NCBI RefSeq assembly: GCF_028737215.1
Contig: NZ_JAQZAM010000027.1
Coordinates: 1-62,856, forward strand
DNA from: Actinomycetospora chibensis
Lineage (GTDB): Bacteria; Actinomycetota; Actinomycetes; Mycobacteriales; Pseudonocardiaceae
Length of the DNA stretch: 62,856 nt
Reading direction: 5' to 3'
The notes beneath the pieces are model-generated. The model worked only from the letters and a program-made list of their open reading frames with translations. It had not been told where the DNA came from and did no database searches. The position numbers were made by a program, and so were the translations under genes. Below are positions 46,466 through 54,858 of the stretch, one piece after another (position 1 is the first letter of the stretch; each line of letters opens with the position of its first letter).

Positions 46466-46502
46466 GTCCCGGAGAACACCTCGGTGGGCCGCGGCGTGGC
46501 GG

Positions 46503-46802
46503 TCAGCCGCCGGCGAAGGGCGGCAGGACGTCGACGACCGCGCCCTCGGCGAGGACCAGGGTCCGGTCGCGCACGGCCACCTCGTCGAGCAGGAAGCTGG
46601 CGGCGGCGAGCACGCGCGCGAGCGCCTCGCCGTGGTCGGCGGCCAACGCCGTGATCAGGTCGTCGACGGTGGCGCCGGCGGGGACCGTGACGTCCTCGCT
46701 GCGGGTGCCGGCGGCGGCCTTGGCCCCGGCGAAGTAGCGGACGGTGACGCCGATGGGCGGGGCCGTCGTGGCGGTGGTGGGAGCGGTGGGTGCGCCCATC
46801 AT
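46503..46802 (-). CDS. moaD: MoaD-family molybdopterin synthase small subunit
   Basis: A 99-residue ubiquitin-like protein ending VLPPFAGG. The terminal Gly-Gly receives the thiocarboxylate sulfur used to make molybdopterin. The Ala/Thr-rich first 15 residues are an extension. Two adjacent ATGs follow GGAGG; the first overlaps the moaA stop. Molybdenum cofactor is needed by the coxL-type enzyme in this window. Confidence 0.9.
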   Translation of the reverse strand: MMGAPTAPTTATTAPPIGVTVRYFAGAKAAAGTRSEDVTVPAGATVDDLITALAADHGEALARVLAAASFLLDEVAVRDRTLVLAEGAVVDVLPPFAGG

Positions 46803-47887
46803 CCTCCGATCGCACTCATGGGCCGGTCGGGCTGCAGGAACCCGGGCTCGTCGATGCCGTGGCCGGGCTTCTTGCCCCACATGGCCACGCGCCACGCGTC
46901 GGCGATCTCCTCGTCGGAGCCACCGCCACGCAGGAACCGTCGCAGGTCGTTCTCGGTCTGCGAGAACAGGCAGTTGCGCACCTGGCCGTCGGCGGTGAGC
47001 CGCGTGCGGTCGCAGTTGCCGCAGAACGGCCGGGTGACCGAGGCGATCACGCCGACCTTGGCCGGGGTGCCGTCGTGACCGGTCCAGCCGTCGACGAGGA
47101 AGCGCTCGGCGGGGGCGCCACCGCGCTCGGCCGGGTCGTCGGAGAGCGTGAACCGTGTGCGCAACGAGGCGAGGATCTGCTCCGCGGTGATCATGCGGTC
47201 GCGCTGCCACGAGTGCCCGGCGTCGAGGGGCATCTGCTCGATGATGCGCAGCTCGTAGCCCTCCTCGAGTGCCCAGGCCAGCAGGTCGGGCGCCTCGTCG
47301 TCGTTGAGGCCGGGCATGAGCACCGTGTTGATCTTGATGGGGTCGAGGCCGTGCTCGCGGGCGGCCCGCAGGCCTGCGAGGACGTCGTCGAGCCGATCGC
47401 GCCGCGTGATCTCGGCGAAGCGGTCGCGCCGCAAGGTGTCCAGGGAGGCGTTGACCCGGTCGAGCCCCGCAGCCGCGAGGCCGGCCGCGCGGCGCGTGAG
47501 GCCGAGCGCGTTGGTGGTCACCGACATCTCGGGCCGGGGCGTCAGCGCGGCGGTGGCCGCGACGATGTCCTCGAGGCCCTTGCGCAGGAGGGGTTCGCCG
47601 CCGGTGAACCGGATCTCCTGCACGCCGAGACGTTCGACGGCGACGCGCACGAGGCGCACAACCTCGTCGTCGGTGAGTGCCTCCTCGCTCGGCATCCACT
47701 CCAGGCCCTCGGCGGGCATGCAGTAGGTGCAGCGCAGGTTGCAGCGGTCGGTCAGCGACACCCGCAGATCGGTGGCCACCCGGCCCCACGAGTCGACCAG
47801 ACGTGCGTCGTCCGGCCGCCCTGAGGTGTCCGTGGTGGCGGTGGCGGACCCGGGGACGGCCGGCACACCGAGGTCGAGAACGCTCAT
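46799..47887 (-). CDS. moaA: GTP 3',8-cyclase MoaA
   Basis: A 362-residue radical SAM enzyme with CNLRCTYC for the first cluster, GGEPLLR, and the C-terminal cluster in FCGNCDRTRLTADG with a later Cys in NCLF. The terminal Gly-Gly (SAIGG), needed for activity in MoaA, is intact. It catalyses the first step of molybdenum cofactor synthesis. A TAGGGT box 8 bases before the ATG indicates a leaderless transcript. Confidence 0.96.
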   Translation of the reverse strand: MSVLDLGVPAVPGSATATTDTSGRPDDARLVDSWGRVATDLRVSLTDRCNLRCTYCMPAEGLEWMPSEEALTDDEVVRLVRVAVERLGVQEIRFTGGEPLLRKGLEDIVAATAALTPRPEMSVTTNALGLTRRAAGLAAAGLDRVNASLDTLRRDRFAEITRRDRLDDVLAGLRAAREHGLDPIKINTVLMPGLNDDEAPDLLAWALEEGYELRIIEQMPLDAGHSWQRDRMITAEQILASLRTRFTLSDDPAERGGAPAERFLVDGWTGHDGTPAKVGVIASVTRPFCGNCDRTRLTADGQVRNCLFSQTENDLRRFLRGGGSDEEIADAWRVAMWGKKPGHGIDEPGFLQPDRPMSAIGG

Positions 47888-47895
47888 CACTTCCC

Positions 47896-47901
47896 ACCCT
47901 A
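47896..47901 (-). promoter_or_regulatory. Leaderless -10 box (TAGGGT) of moaA
   Basis: TAGGGT on the minus strand, 8 bases before the moaA ATG. Confidence 0.5.
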
Positions 47902-48215
47902 ACCGCGTCGACGACCGCGAGTGGTCGGCGTCTCCGCAGGTCGGATCCCCTCTCCGCAGATGCGGACATCGCGTCGCGAGAAGATCGCAGCTGCGGTGTG
48001 CGGTGCGGAGAAACGGTCCCTTCGGAGAGGCGCGCCGTCGGCGCCGGACCGGCCTCTGAGGTCGCGGGATGCCCGGCGGGCCGGGCGCCCACACGTCTAC
48101 GGCGCCCGCAGCCCCCGGACGGCGGGACACCCCGTCGCGATCGCCGAATGACGCCCTGCCGGCCCCTCTGACACGCCCGGGCGAGCGGTTCCCCGGACGG
48201 GGCGTCGCCGCCCAC

Positions 48216-48221
48216 TACCGT
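48216..48221 (+). promoter_or_regulatory. Leaderless -10 box (TACCGT) of the membrane-fusion-like gene
   Basis: TACCGT followed by 8 bases and the ATG at 48230. Confidence 0.5.
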
Positions 48222-48229
48222 CAGCGACC

Positions 48230-49285
48230 ATGTCCACCGGTCGGCGCCGCCTGGGCTGGCTGCTGCCGACCGTGCTCGTGCTCCTGCTCGTCGCCGGGGT
48301 CGCCGGCACCTGGACCCTGCTGCGTCAACCGCAGCTGCTGGCCGGCTCGTCGGCGTCCGTGGTGCCCGTCGTGCGGGCCGACGTCGTCACCGAGGTCCGC
48401 GTGCCGGGTGCGGTCCGCAGCGCGGGCGAGGCCGAGGTGTCGTTCGCGGTGAGCGGCACGGTGACGACGATCCCCGTCGTGCCGGGCGCCGTCGTCCGCG
48501 CCGGGGACGTGCTCGCCACCCTCGACGACGGGCCGACCCGTGCGCGGGTCAGCGCCGCCCAGGTCGCCGTCGCGACCGACGTCCGCGACCTCCAGGCCGC
48601 CCGCAACGCCGTCCCCTCCGACCCGGCCCTGCTCGGGCGCCTCGAGACGACGGCCGCTCGCGACCGGGCCGAGCTCGCCGAGGCCACCCGCGTCCTCGAC
48701 GGCACCGTCCTGCGGGCCCCGCGCGACGGCACGGTGACCGCCGTCGCCGGGCAGGTCGGCGACCGCGTGCTCGCCGGCGCGCCGACCCCGGACGACGCAC
48801 TCAGCCGCCGACCGTTCGTGCGCCTCGCCGACCTCGGCGCCCTCGTCGTCCGCGCCTCGGTCGCACCCCGCGACGTCGCCCGTGTCGCTCCGGGTCAGGC
48901 GACGGCCGCGGCCGTCGACGGGGTCGGCCCGACGGTGTTCGGCGAGGTCGTCGGCGTCGAGCCCGCGCCCGGTCCGGACGGCGCCTACGGCGTCACCGTC
49001 GCCACGTCGCTCCCGCCGGAGACGATGCGCGTCGGCCAGGCCGCCGACGTCCGCATCCTCGTGAGCCGCGCCGTCGGCGTGCTCGTGGTGCCGCCGTCGG
49101 CGGTGCGGCCCACCGGCCCGAACCGCGGCACCGTCCTCACGCCCCCGCCCGACGGCCGTGGCCCGAACCGGCTCGTCACCGTCACCACCGGCATCGCCGA
49201 CGCGACCTCGATCGAGGTGCGCGAGGGCCTCCGCCTCGGCGACCGGGTCCTGGTCCCGCGCGACGCCGAGGAGCCGCGGCCGTGA
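48230..49285 (+). CDS. HlyD/membrane-fusion-like protein
   Basis: A 351-residue protein with one N-terminal membrane helix (GWLLPTVLVLLLVAGVAGTW), a split lipoyl-like barrel (VSFAVSGTVTTIPVVPGAVV, then VLRAPRDGTVTAV) around a short helical hairpin, and C-terminal beta domains. In Gram-positive bacteria such proteins pair with ABC exporters or bind peptidoglycan-side ligands. No transporter gene is adjacent. The second gene of the pair starts within its stop (GTGA). Confidence 0.82.
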   Translation: MSTGRRRLGWLLPTVLVLLLVAGVAGTWTLLRQPQLLAGSSASVVPVVRADVVTEVRVPGAVRSAGEAEVSFAVSGTVTTIPVVPGAVVRAGDVLATLDDGPTRARVSAAQVAVATDVRDLQAARNAVPSDPALLGRLETTAARDRAELAEATRVLDGTVLRAPRDGTVTAVAGQVGDRVLAGAPTPDDALSRRPFVRLADLGALVVRASVAPRDVARVAPGQATAAAVDGVGPTVFGEVVGVEPAPGPDGAYGVTVATSLPPETMRVGQAADVRILVSRAVGVLVVPPSAVRPTGPNRGTVLTPPPDGRGPNRLVTVTTGIADATSIEVREGLRLGDRVLVPRDAEEPRP

Positions 49286-49773
49286 GTGGGCGGGACGGGT
49301 ACCCGGACCACCCCGACGACCCGGACGACCCCCGCGACGACTACCTGCCCGCGGACTACGAGACCGACCCCCGCGGGGAGCCCCTGCCTCCACTGCCCCC
49401 GCCGGAGCGACGCCGGCGCCCGCGGCGCTGGGTGATCGGCCTGGCGGTGCTCACGGCGTTCGTCCTCGGCGGCGTGGGCGGAGTGATCGCGGACCGCCAC
49501 CTCGCCGTCGGGTGCGAGACCTGCGCTCCGCCCGCGGGCGAGGGCACGCCGCTCGTGGGCACGATCGAGAGCACGTCCGACGGGCTGCTGGCCGTCCGCA
49601 CCCCGGAGGGGAGGCTGATCGCGGTGCGCACCTCGCCCGCCACGCGCGTGGTCGACCAGGAGCCGCGGCCGGGTCCGGTGACGGCCCTGCCCCGCGGGAC
49701 CCGCGTGAGCCTGATCGGCGTGCGCGACGTCGACGGCGTCCTCACCGCCCAGACGGTCGGCGTTCCGGGCTGA
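49282..49773 (+). CDS. Membrane-anchored small beta-domain protein
   Basis: A 163-residue protein: acidic, Pro/Asp-rich cytosolic N-terminus (about 45 residues), basic stop RRRRPRR, one membrane helix (WVIGLAVLTAFVLGGVGGVI), then an outside domain of short beta-strands (LVGTIESTSDGLLAVRTPEG, later LIGVRDVDGVLTAQTV) recalling DUF5666/OB-like folds. Two cysteines (CETC) follow the helix and may form a disulfide. Coupled to the membrane-fusion-like gene; the function is unknown. Confidence 0.8.
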   Translation: MSGRDGYPDHPDDPDDPRDDYLPADYETDPRGEPLPPLPPPERRRRPRRWVIGLAVLTAFVLGGVGGVIADRHLAVGCETCAPPAGEGTPLVGTIESTSDGLLAVRTPEGRLIAVRTSPATRVVDQEPRPGPVTALPRGTRVSLIGVRDVDGVLTAQTVGVPG

Positions 49774-49789
49774 CGCGCGCCCGGTGCGG

Positions 49790-49918
49790 CAGCGAGGGCG
49801 TCCTTCGCTGCGCACCACGCACTCGGGGTGACCCTCGCTCCACCCGGCGCGGTTCCCGAGTTCGGCGCGAGGGCGTCCTTCGCTGCGTCTGACGCACTCG
49901 GGGTGACCCTCGCTCCAC
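49790..49918. repeat. Palindromic elements, family B (copies 2 and 3, tandem)
   Basis: Copy 2 pairs 49791-49798 with 49832-49839, and copy 3 pairs 49867-49873 with 49907-49913. Both share GCGAGGGCGTCCTTCGCTGC and CGGGGTGACCCTCGCTCCA. They fill the gap between convergent genes and probably terminate both. Confidence 0.65.
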
Positions 49919-49929
49919 CCGGGCCTGGC

Positions 49930-51003
49930 TCAGAACGCCCGCGCCAGCCAGCCCATCAGGTCCGAGCCCCACCACGAGCTCGTGTCGCCCGCGTCCGACG
50001 CCGCGACGGGGACGGGCACCGGCAGCGTCGTGGGCAGGCCCGGAGGCACGAGGCCCGGAGGCACGAACCCCGGCGGCACGAGCCCCGGCGGCGGGATGAC
50101 CGGCGGGGTGGTCGTGGTCGTCGTAGTCGTCGTGGTGGTGCTCGTCGGTGTGGTGGTGGTCGGCTCGGGCTCGGTGGTCGGCTCGGGCTCGGTGGTCGGC
50201 TCGGGCTCGGTGGTCGGCTCGGGCTCGGACGTGGTCGTCGAGGTGGCCGACGTGGTCGTCCTCGTGCTCGACGGCGGGGTGGTCGTCGTCGACGGGGGCG
50301 CCGTGGTCGTCGTGCTCGTGGGCGTCGCCGACGTGGTCGTCGTGGTCGGCTCGGTGGTCGGCTCGGTGGTCGGCGTCGTGGTGGTCGTGGTCGGCCGGGT
50401 GGTGGTGGTCGTCGGCCGGGTGGTGGTGGTCGTCGGCTCGGTGGTCGTGGTCGTCGGCCGCGTGCTGGGCGAGACGGTGACGGTCGAGGTCCGGGTGGTC
50501 ACGCTGGTCGGCGGGGCCGCGGCCGTGGTCGTCAGCCACAGCCCGCGCAGCACCGGGCTCTCGCCGCCGTCGGCGCGGCGCATCAGGATGCGGATCCCGA
50601 TCTCGCCGGTCGGGTCGCCGAGGTCGGCGGCGCCGTCGCGGGGCACCCGCACCCAGTCGCCCCAGCGCCCGTTGCGCTGCAGGCCGCGGGCCTCGACGAC
50701 GACGGCGGCACCGCGGGGGACGTCGACCGCGGGGACGCCGGCGATGCCGTCGACGAGCCCGAGGGTGCGGCGCGGCGCGAGCACGACCTCGCCGTTCGGG
50801 ACGCCGTCGAGCCGGACGGCGCCGTCGGTGAGCACGACGCCCCGGTCGTCGCCACCCTCGAGGGCGATCTCGGCGGACCAGCTCTCGCCGGGCGTCGGCG
50901 TGCTCGCGGCGGCGGGGACGGCGAGGACGACGGCGAGACCGAGGGCCCCGGCGGCGACGGCGAGCGCGCCGCCCCGCACGGCGGGATCAGCAGGACGGGA
51001 CAT
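49930..51003 (-). CDS. Secreted protein with Thr/Pro/Glu-rich stalk
   Basis: A 357-residue exported protein. A signal peptide (LAVAAGALGLAVVLAVPAAA) ends near residue 33. A globular domain of about 130 residues (ESWSAEIALEGGDDRGVVL through SPVLRGLWLTTT) is paralogous to the next gene's N-terminus. A long Thr-rich stalk with four EPEPTT units follows, then a Pro-rich end and a short tail WWGSDLMGWLARAF. The stalk suggests cell-wall spanning and possible O-glycosylation. The start overlaps the end of its paralogue by 17 bases. Confidence 0.8.
   Translation of the reverse strand: MSRPADPAVRGGALAVAAGALGLAVVLAVPAAASTPTPGESWSAEIALEGGDDRGVVLTDGAVRLDGVPNGEVVLAPRRTLGLVDGIAGVPAVDVPRGAAVVVEARGLQRNGRWGDWVRVPRDGAADLGDPTGEIGIRILMRRADGGESPVLRGLWLTTTAAAPPTSVTTRTSTVTVSPSTRPTTTTTEPTTTTTRPTTTTTRPTTTTTTPTTEPTTEPTTTTTSATPTSTTTTAPPSTTTTPPSSTRTTTSATSTTTSEPEPTTEPEPTTEPEPTTEPEPTTTTPTSTTTTTTTTTTTPPVIPPPGLVPPGFVPPGLVPPGLPTTLPVPVPVAASDAGDTSSWWGSDLMGWLARAF
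50100..50470 (-). repeat. Thr/Pro/Glu-coding low-complexity repeat
   Basis: Short imperfect repeats, including four 18-base units near 50159-50228 that encode EPEPTT, within the secreted stalk protein. Slippage between strains is likely. Confidence 0.7.
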
Positions 51004-52192
51004 CGCGTGCCTCCACGAGCTCGGCCGGGACGTACTGGGCGGTGCCGAGGCGGATCCACCGGGTGCCGACACCGGTGCGCCCGCCCGCGGCCTGTGCCGC
51101 GCACTCGTAGGACATGCGGGCCTGCGGAGCGACGGAGCCGACGACCGCGGCGTCGGCGGCCGGGGCCGCTCGGACGTCGAGCCGGGTGTCGCGGTCGAGC
51201 GCCGTGCCCGACGGGCCGCGCCCGGTCCAGAGGTAGGTGACGGTGACCCAGGCGTTGTCGTTGAGGCCGAGGTCGTCGCGGAACGTGCCGTCGGCGAGGT
51301 CGATGCCGGCGGGGTTGGTCACGCGGCGTCCGGTGGCGTCGCGGCCGCCGCGGTAGCCGTCGACGAAGGCGGCCTCCGCGGCGGGGCGTCCGCGGGGCAG
51401 GTCGGCGAAGGCCCGGCGCAGCTCCGGCGGGTTCCAGTAGTCGTCGCGCGTGTTCCAGGGCCCGACGTCCCATACCGGCGCCCAGGTGCAGCGCGTCGCG
51501 GTGGCGCAGACGCGCACCGTGTAGTCGCCGCCGCCGCGCGGGCTCAGGCCGCGGCGCGAGGGCAGGGCGACGAAGCGGTCGTTGCGCTCGACCTCGTGGC
51601 CGTTGGCCGTGTCGTTGCCGACGAGCCCGATCCGGGTCGCGAAGACGCGGGACGTGAGCGCGGTGGCCGGGGCCGGGACGCCGAAGCCGACGGGGGAGCG
51701 GTCCGCGGTCAGCCAGAGGCGGCGCAGGGCCGGGCTCCGCCCGTCGGCCGACGCGACCAGCGTGATCCGGACCTGGATCTCCGAGGTCAGCTCGGAGAGC
51801 TGCGCCGGGTCGCCCGCCTCCGCCTCGTCCCACTCGCCCCACGTGCCGTCGTCCCGGATGCCGCGAACCGCGACGATCACCTGCGCGCCCGCGGGCACGT
51901 CGGCGGTCACCTCGGCCGCGACCCGGTCGGTGACGGCGGCCGGACGGCGCGGGGCCAGGAGCAGGTCGCCCTCGGCCGGCGCGTCACCGGTGGACGTCCG
52001 GCGCGGCGCGAGGTCGATCAGGCGCACCGCCTCGTCGCGGACGACGACGTTGCTGTCGTCGCCGCCGTCCACTGCGAGCTCGGCGGCCCACGACTCGCTC
52101 GACGGCAGGGCGGAGGCCGACGGGGCGATGAGGCCTGCCGCGAGGGCCGCGCCCACCGCGAGCGCGGCGAGCAGGACACGGCGACCCGGCAT
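50987..52192 (-). CDS. Secreted two-domain protein with SH3-like C-terminus
   Basis: A 401-residue exported protein with signal peptide VLLAALAVGAALAAGLIAPSA. The first ~160 residues (ESWAAELAVDGGDDSNVVVR to SPALRRLWLTAD) match its downstream paralogue and recall hydrolase-associated secreted modules. The second half carries aromatic-rich segments (YWNPPELRRAFADLP) and ends in an SH3-like region (RLDVRAAPAADAAVVGSV, later WIRLGTAQYVPAEL), which often binds cell wall. No catalytic residues are evident. ATG 52192 follows GAGGAG. Confidence 0.8.
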   Translation of the reverse strand: MPGRRVLLAALAVGAALAAGLIAPSASALPSSESWAAELAVDGGDDSNVVVRDEAVRLIDLAPRRTSTGDAPAEGDLLLAPRRPAAVTDRVAAEVTADVPAGAQVIVAVRGIRDDGTWGEWDEAEAGDPAQLSELTSEIQVRITLVASADGRSPALRRLWLTADRSPVGFGVPAPATALTSRVFATRIGLVGNDTANGHEVERNDRFVALPSRRGLSPRGGGDYTVRVCATATRCTWAPVWDVGPWNTRDDYWNPPELRRAFADLPRGRPAAEAAFVDGYRGGRDATGRRVTNPAGIDLADGTFRDDLGLNDNAWVTVTYLWTGRGPSGTALDRDTRLDVRAAPAADAAVVGSVAPQARMSYECAAQAAGGRTGVGTRWIRLGTAQYVPAELVEARDVPSC

Positions 52193-52396
52193 GGGCACTC
52201 CTCAGGCCTCGGTGTCCCCGCGAGTGGAGGACGGTCGACGCCCATGCAAGGAGGTGGACGCTGCGTCGACAAGCGAAACACAGGAGACGCATGTGGGTGA
52301 TAGCCGATCCGGCGACTTACATCCCTGTCATTCCCTTGATCGTCGCGCCGCGCGTCGACGCGCCGAACATCACCCCGATGAGGTACCTCTACCGGG

Positions 52397-53110
52397 GTGG
52401 GGGAGGACGGCGGGACCGGCGCGACCTGTGTGGTCCACGACGAGCGGCCGCAGGACCGCCGTCGCCTGCGGCTGCTCGTCCGCGCCGTCGCTGCTCCCGA
52501 CCCGGTCGCCGCTGCCCGGGACGCGGACGATCTGCTCGCACGCCTCGCCGCGACGCCACGGGCGTTCGCGGTCGTCGGGATCTCCGAGTCCGAGCCGTCC
52601 GGGCTGGCGGTCGTGCGCCGCGTCCTCGCCGACGTGCCGGGCACAGCCGTGCTCGTGGCGGGGTCGGCGGGCGCCGACGCGCCCGCCCAGCAGGCCCTCG
52701 CGGAGGGGGCCGCGGGCTTCCTGCGCTGGGACGCCCCGCGCGCGATGATCCGCACCCTGGTGCGCAGCGTGGCGTCGACGGCGGCCGGGGACGACCTCGT
52801 GCCACGCCCCGCGGGCGCCCCCGCCGCCGAGATCGTCAGCGACGGGGGCCTGCGCGACGTGGTGGTCGACCTCGAGGCCCAGCAACGTCTCGAGCTGTCC
52901 GTGCGCGAGGTGCAGGTGCTCATCGGCGTCAGTCGCGGGCTGACCAACGCCGACATCGGCCGGCGTCTCTACCTGTCCGACCACACGGTCAAGTCCCACA
53001 CCGGGCACCTGTTCCGCAAGCTCGGGGCGAGCGACCGCGCGCAGGCGGTCAGCCACGCCTGGCGGCTGGGCCTGTTCTCGCCCGCGCCGACCCGCCCGGC
53101 CCGCACCTGA
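52397..53110 (+). CDS. LuxR-type regulator with degenerate receiver domain
   Basis: A 237-residue protein with an N-terminal receiver-like domain and a C-terminal LuxR helix-turn-helix ([20 protein letters not shown] and [17 protein letters not shown]). The phospho-acceptor strand reads [12 protein letters not shown] with no aspartate in the expected place, so phosphorylation is unlikely. No kinase gene is adjacent. It is divergent from the secreted-protein pair, a candidate target. Its last 142 bases overlap the convergent acyl-CoA dehydrogenase frame. Confidence 0.85.
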   Translation: MGEDGGTGATCVVHDERPQDRRRLRLLVRAVAAPDPVAAARDADDLLARLAATPRAFAVVGISESEPSGLAVVRRVLADVPGTAVLVAGSAGADAPAQQALAEGAAGFLRWDAPRAMIRTLVRSVASTAAGDDLVPRPAGAPAAEIVSDGGLRDVVVDLEAQQRLELSVREVQVLIGVSRGLTNADIGRRLYLSDHTVKSHTGHLFRKLGASDRAQAVSHAWRLGLFSPAPTRPART

Positions 53111-54315
53111 CCCCCGTGCGCCTTGATCTCCTGGCGGGCGACGGAGCGCAGGTGCACCTCGTCCGGGCCGTCGGCCAGGCGCAGGGCGCGCGCCCAGGAG
53201 TAGGCGTAGGCCAGCGGGAAGTCGTCGGACACCCCGCCGCCGCCGTGGATCTGGATCGCGCGGTCGATGACGCTGCACGCCATCCGCGGGCAGATCACCT
53301 TGATGGCCGCGATCTCGGTGGCCGCGCCGCGCGAGCCGACGTTGTCGATCATCCAGGCGGCCTTGAGCACGAGCAGGCGGGCCTGCTCGATCTCGATGCG
53401 GCTCTCGGCGATCTGCTCGCGCACGACGCCCTGCTCGGACAGCGGCTTGCCGAACGCGACGCGCTCGTTCGCCCGCCGCACCATGGCGTCCACCGCGCGC
53501 TCGGCCATGCCGATGAGGCGCATGCAGTGGTGGATGCGGCCGGGGCCGAGGCGCGCCTGGGCGATGGCGAAGCCGCCGCCCTCCTCGCCGAGGAGGTTCT
53601 CCACCGGGACGCGGACCTGGTTGAGCTCGATCTCGCAGTGCCCGTGCTGGTCCTGGTAGCCGAACACCGGCAGGGCGCGGCTGATCGTCAGTCCCGGGGT
53701 GTCCCGGGGGACGAGCACCATCGACTGCTGGCGGTGCGTCGGGGCGTCGACGTCGGTCTTGCCCATGACGATGAAGATCTGGCAGCGCGGGTCGGACGCG
53801 CCGGAGATCCACCACTTCTTGCCGGTGATGACGTACTCGTCACCCTCGCGGCGGATCGAGGTGGTGATGTTGGTGGCGTCCGAGGAGGCGACTGCGGGCT
53901 CCGTCATCGCGAACGCGGAGCGGATCTCGCCGGCGAGCAGGGGCTCGAGCCAGTTCTGCTTCTGCTCGGGCGTGCCGAACAGGTGCAGGGTCTCCATGTT
54001 GCCGGTGTCCGGCGCCTGGCAGTTGATCGCCTCGGGGGCGATGACCGGCGACCAGCCCGACACCTCGGCGACCGGCGCGTACTCGAGGTTCGACAGGCCC
54101 GAGACGTCGGGCAGGAAGAGGTTCCACAGGCCCCGGTGCCGGGCCTCGGCCTTGAGGTCCTCGACGATCGGCGGCAGCTCGTGCTCGGCGGTCGTCCCGC
54201 GCCGCTCCTCCCGCCACTCCTCGTAGACCTTCTCGGCGGGCAGCACGGCCTCGTCGAGGAAGGCCCGCATGCGGTCGGTGTAGTCCTGCGCCGCGGCACT
54301 GGGTGCGAAGTCCAC
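52969..54315 (-). CDS. Acyl-CoA dehydrogenase
   Basis: A 448-residue flavoenzyme with [37 protein letters not shown] and [20 protein letters not shown], close to the subfamily often annotated as ACAD10/11-like. It forms a double bond next to a CoA thioester. The family core ends about [13 protein letters not shown] (near 53125). About 50 further residues lie antisense to the LuxR-type gene, so either the stop was lost or the tail is real. GTG 54315 is the first start matching the family N-terminus. Confidence 0.9.
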   Translation of the reverse strand: MDFAPSAAAQDYTDRMRAFLDEAVLPAEKVYEEWREERRGTTAEHELPPIVEDLKAEARHRGLWNLFLPDVSGLSNLEYAPVAEVSGWSPVIAPEAINCQAPDTGNMETLHLFGTPEQKQNWLEPLLAGEIRSAFAMTEPAVASSDATNITTSIRREGDEYVITGKKWWISGASDPRCQIFIVMGKTDVDAPTHRQQSMVLVPRDTPGLTISRALPVFGYQDQHGHCEIELNQVRVPVENLLGEEGGGFAIAQARLGPGRIHHCMRLIGMAERAVDAMVRRANERVAFGKPLSEQGVVREQIAESRIEIEQARLLVLKAAWMIDNVGSRGAATEIAAIKVICPRMACSVIDRAIQIHGGGGVSDDFPLAYAYSWARALRLADGPDEVHLRSVARQEIKAHGGQVRAGRVGAGENRPSRQAWLTACARSLAPSLRNRCPVWDLTVWSDR

Positions 54316-54439
54316 CCCCGCACCATCCCACCGCTCTCGGCCTGCGCGCGAGGGCAGTGACGCCCGTCGCCGGGTCTGCTGCGGGCGCCGTCCCGGACCT
54401 GCGGCGAGGTCCGGGGGTGTACAGGCGCATCGGCGGCTC

Positions 54440-54445
54440 TAGACT
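54440..54445 (+). promoter_or_regulatory. Leaderless -10 box (TAGACT) of the TOBE/HTH-modABC operon
   Basis: TAGACT followed by 8 bases and the GTG at 54454. It heads the whole molybdate operon. Confidence 0.55.
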
Positions 54446-54453
54446 CCCCGGAC

Positions 54454-54858
54454 GTGACGCACTTCCGGATCGCCGAGGCCGCCCGACTGCTGGGCGTCAG
54501 CGATGACACCGTCCGCCGGTGGACCGACGGGGACGCCCTGCCGGTCTCGATCGACGCGAGCGGCCGCAAGGTCATCGCCGGGGCGGACCTCGCCGCGTTC
54601 GCCCGCGCGCAGGCCCACAGCGTCCCGGACCCCTCGGGCATCGGGCGCTCGGCCCGCAACCGCTTCGTCGGCCTCGTCACCGCGATCGCCAGCGACAAGG
54701 TCATGTCGCAGGTCGAGATGCAGTGCGGGCCGCACCGGGTGGTGTCGCTGATGAGCACCGAGGCCGTCGAGGAGCTCGGGCTCGAGGTCGGCTCGCTGGC
54801 GGTCTCGGTCGTGAAGGCGACGCACATCATCGTCGAGACACCCGGAGGCATGGCGTGA
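54454..54858 (+). CDS. HTH-TOBE molybdate-responsive regulator
   Basis: A 134-residue protein with an N-terminal excisionase/MerR-like helix-turn-helix (FRIAEAARLLGVSDDTVRRW) and a C-terminal TOBE/Mop domain (SARNRFVGLVTAIASDKVM through VVKATHIIVET) that binds molybdate or tungstate. It probably controls the modABC genes that follow, which it overlaps by GTGA. It is smaller than and unrelated in HTH to E. coli ModE. Confidence 0.88.
   Translation: MTHFRIAEAARLLGVSDDTVRRWTDGDALPVSIDASGRKVIAGADLAAFARAQAHSVPDPSGIGRSARNRFVGLVTAIASDKVMSQVEMQCGPHRVVSLMSTEAVEELGLEVGSLAVSVVKATHIIVETPGGMA

Larger units (their letters stand above)
47888..48229. promoter_or_regulatory. Divergent intergenic region moaA / membrane-fusion-like gene
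   Basis: A 342-base gap without a convincing gene. Leaderless -10 boxes lie at each end (moaA TAGGGT at 47896-47901, TACCGT at 48216-48221). A moderately lower-GC stretch at 47940-48010 repeats TCTCCGCAG/CTCCGCAGAT. No molybdenum-cofactor riboswitch could be recognised by eye, and a leaderless moaA would exclude one. Confidence 0.4.

Noticed and set aside
47888..48229. Molybdenum-cofactor riboswitch upstream of moaA
   Set aside because: No matching fold was recognised and the -10 box predicts no 5' leader.
49790..49918. CRISPR array from the repeated segments
   Set aside because: Only two copies, long and palindromic, with no regular spacers and no cas genes.
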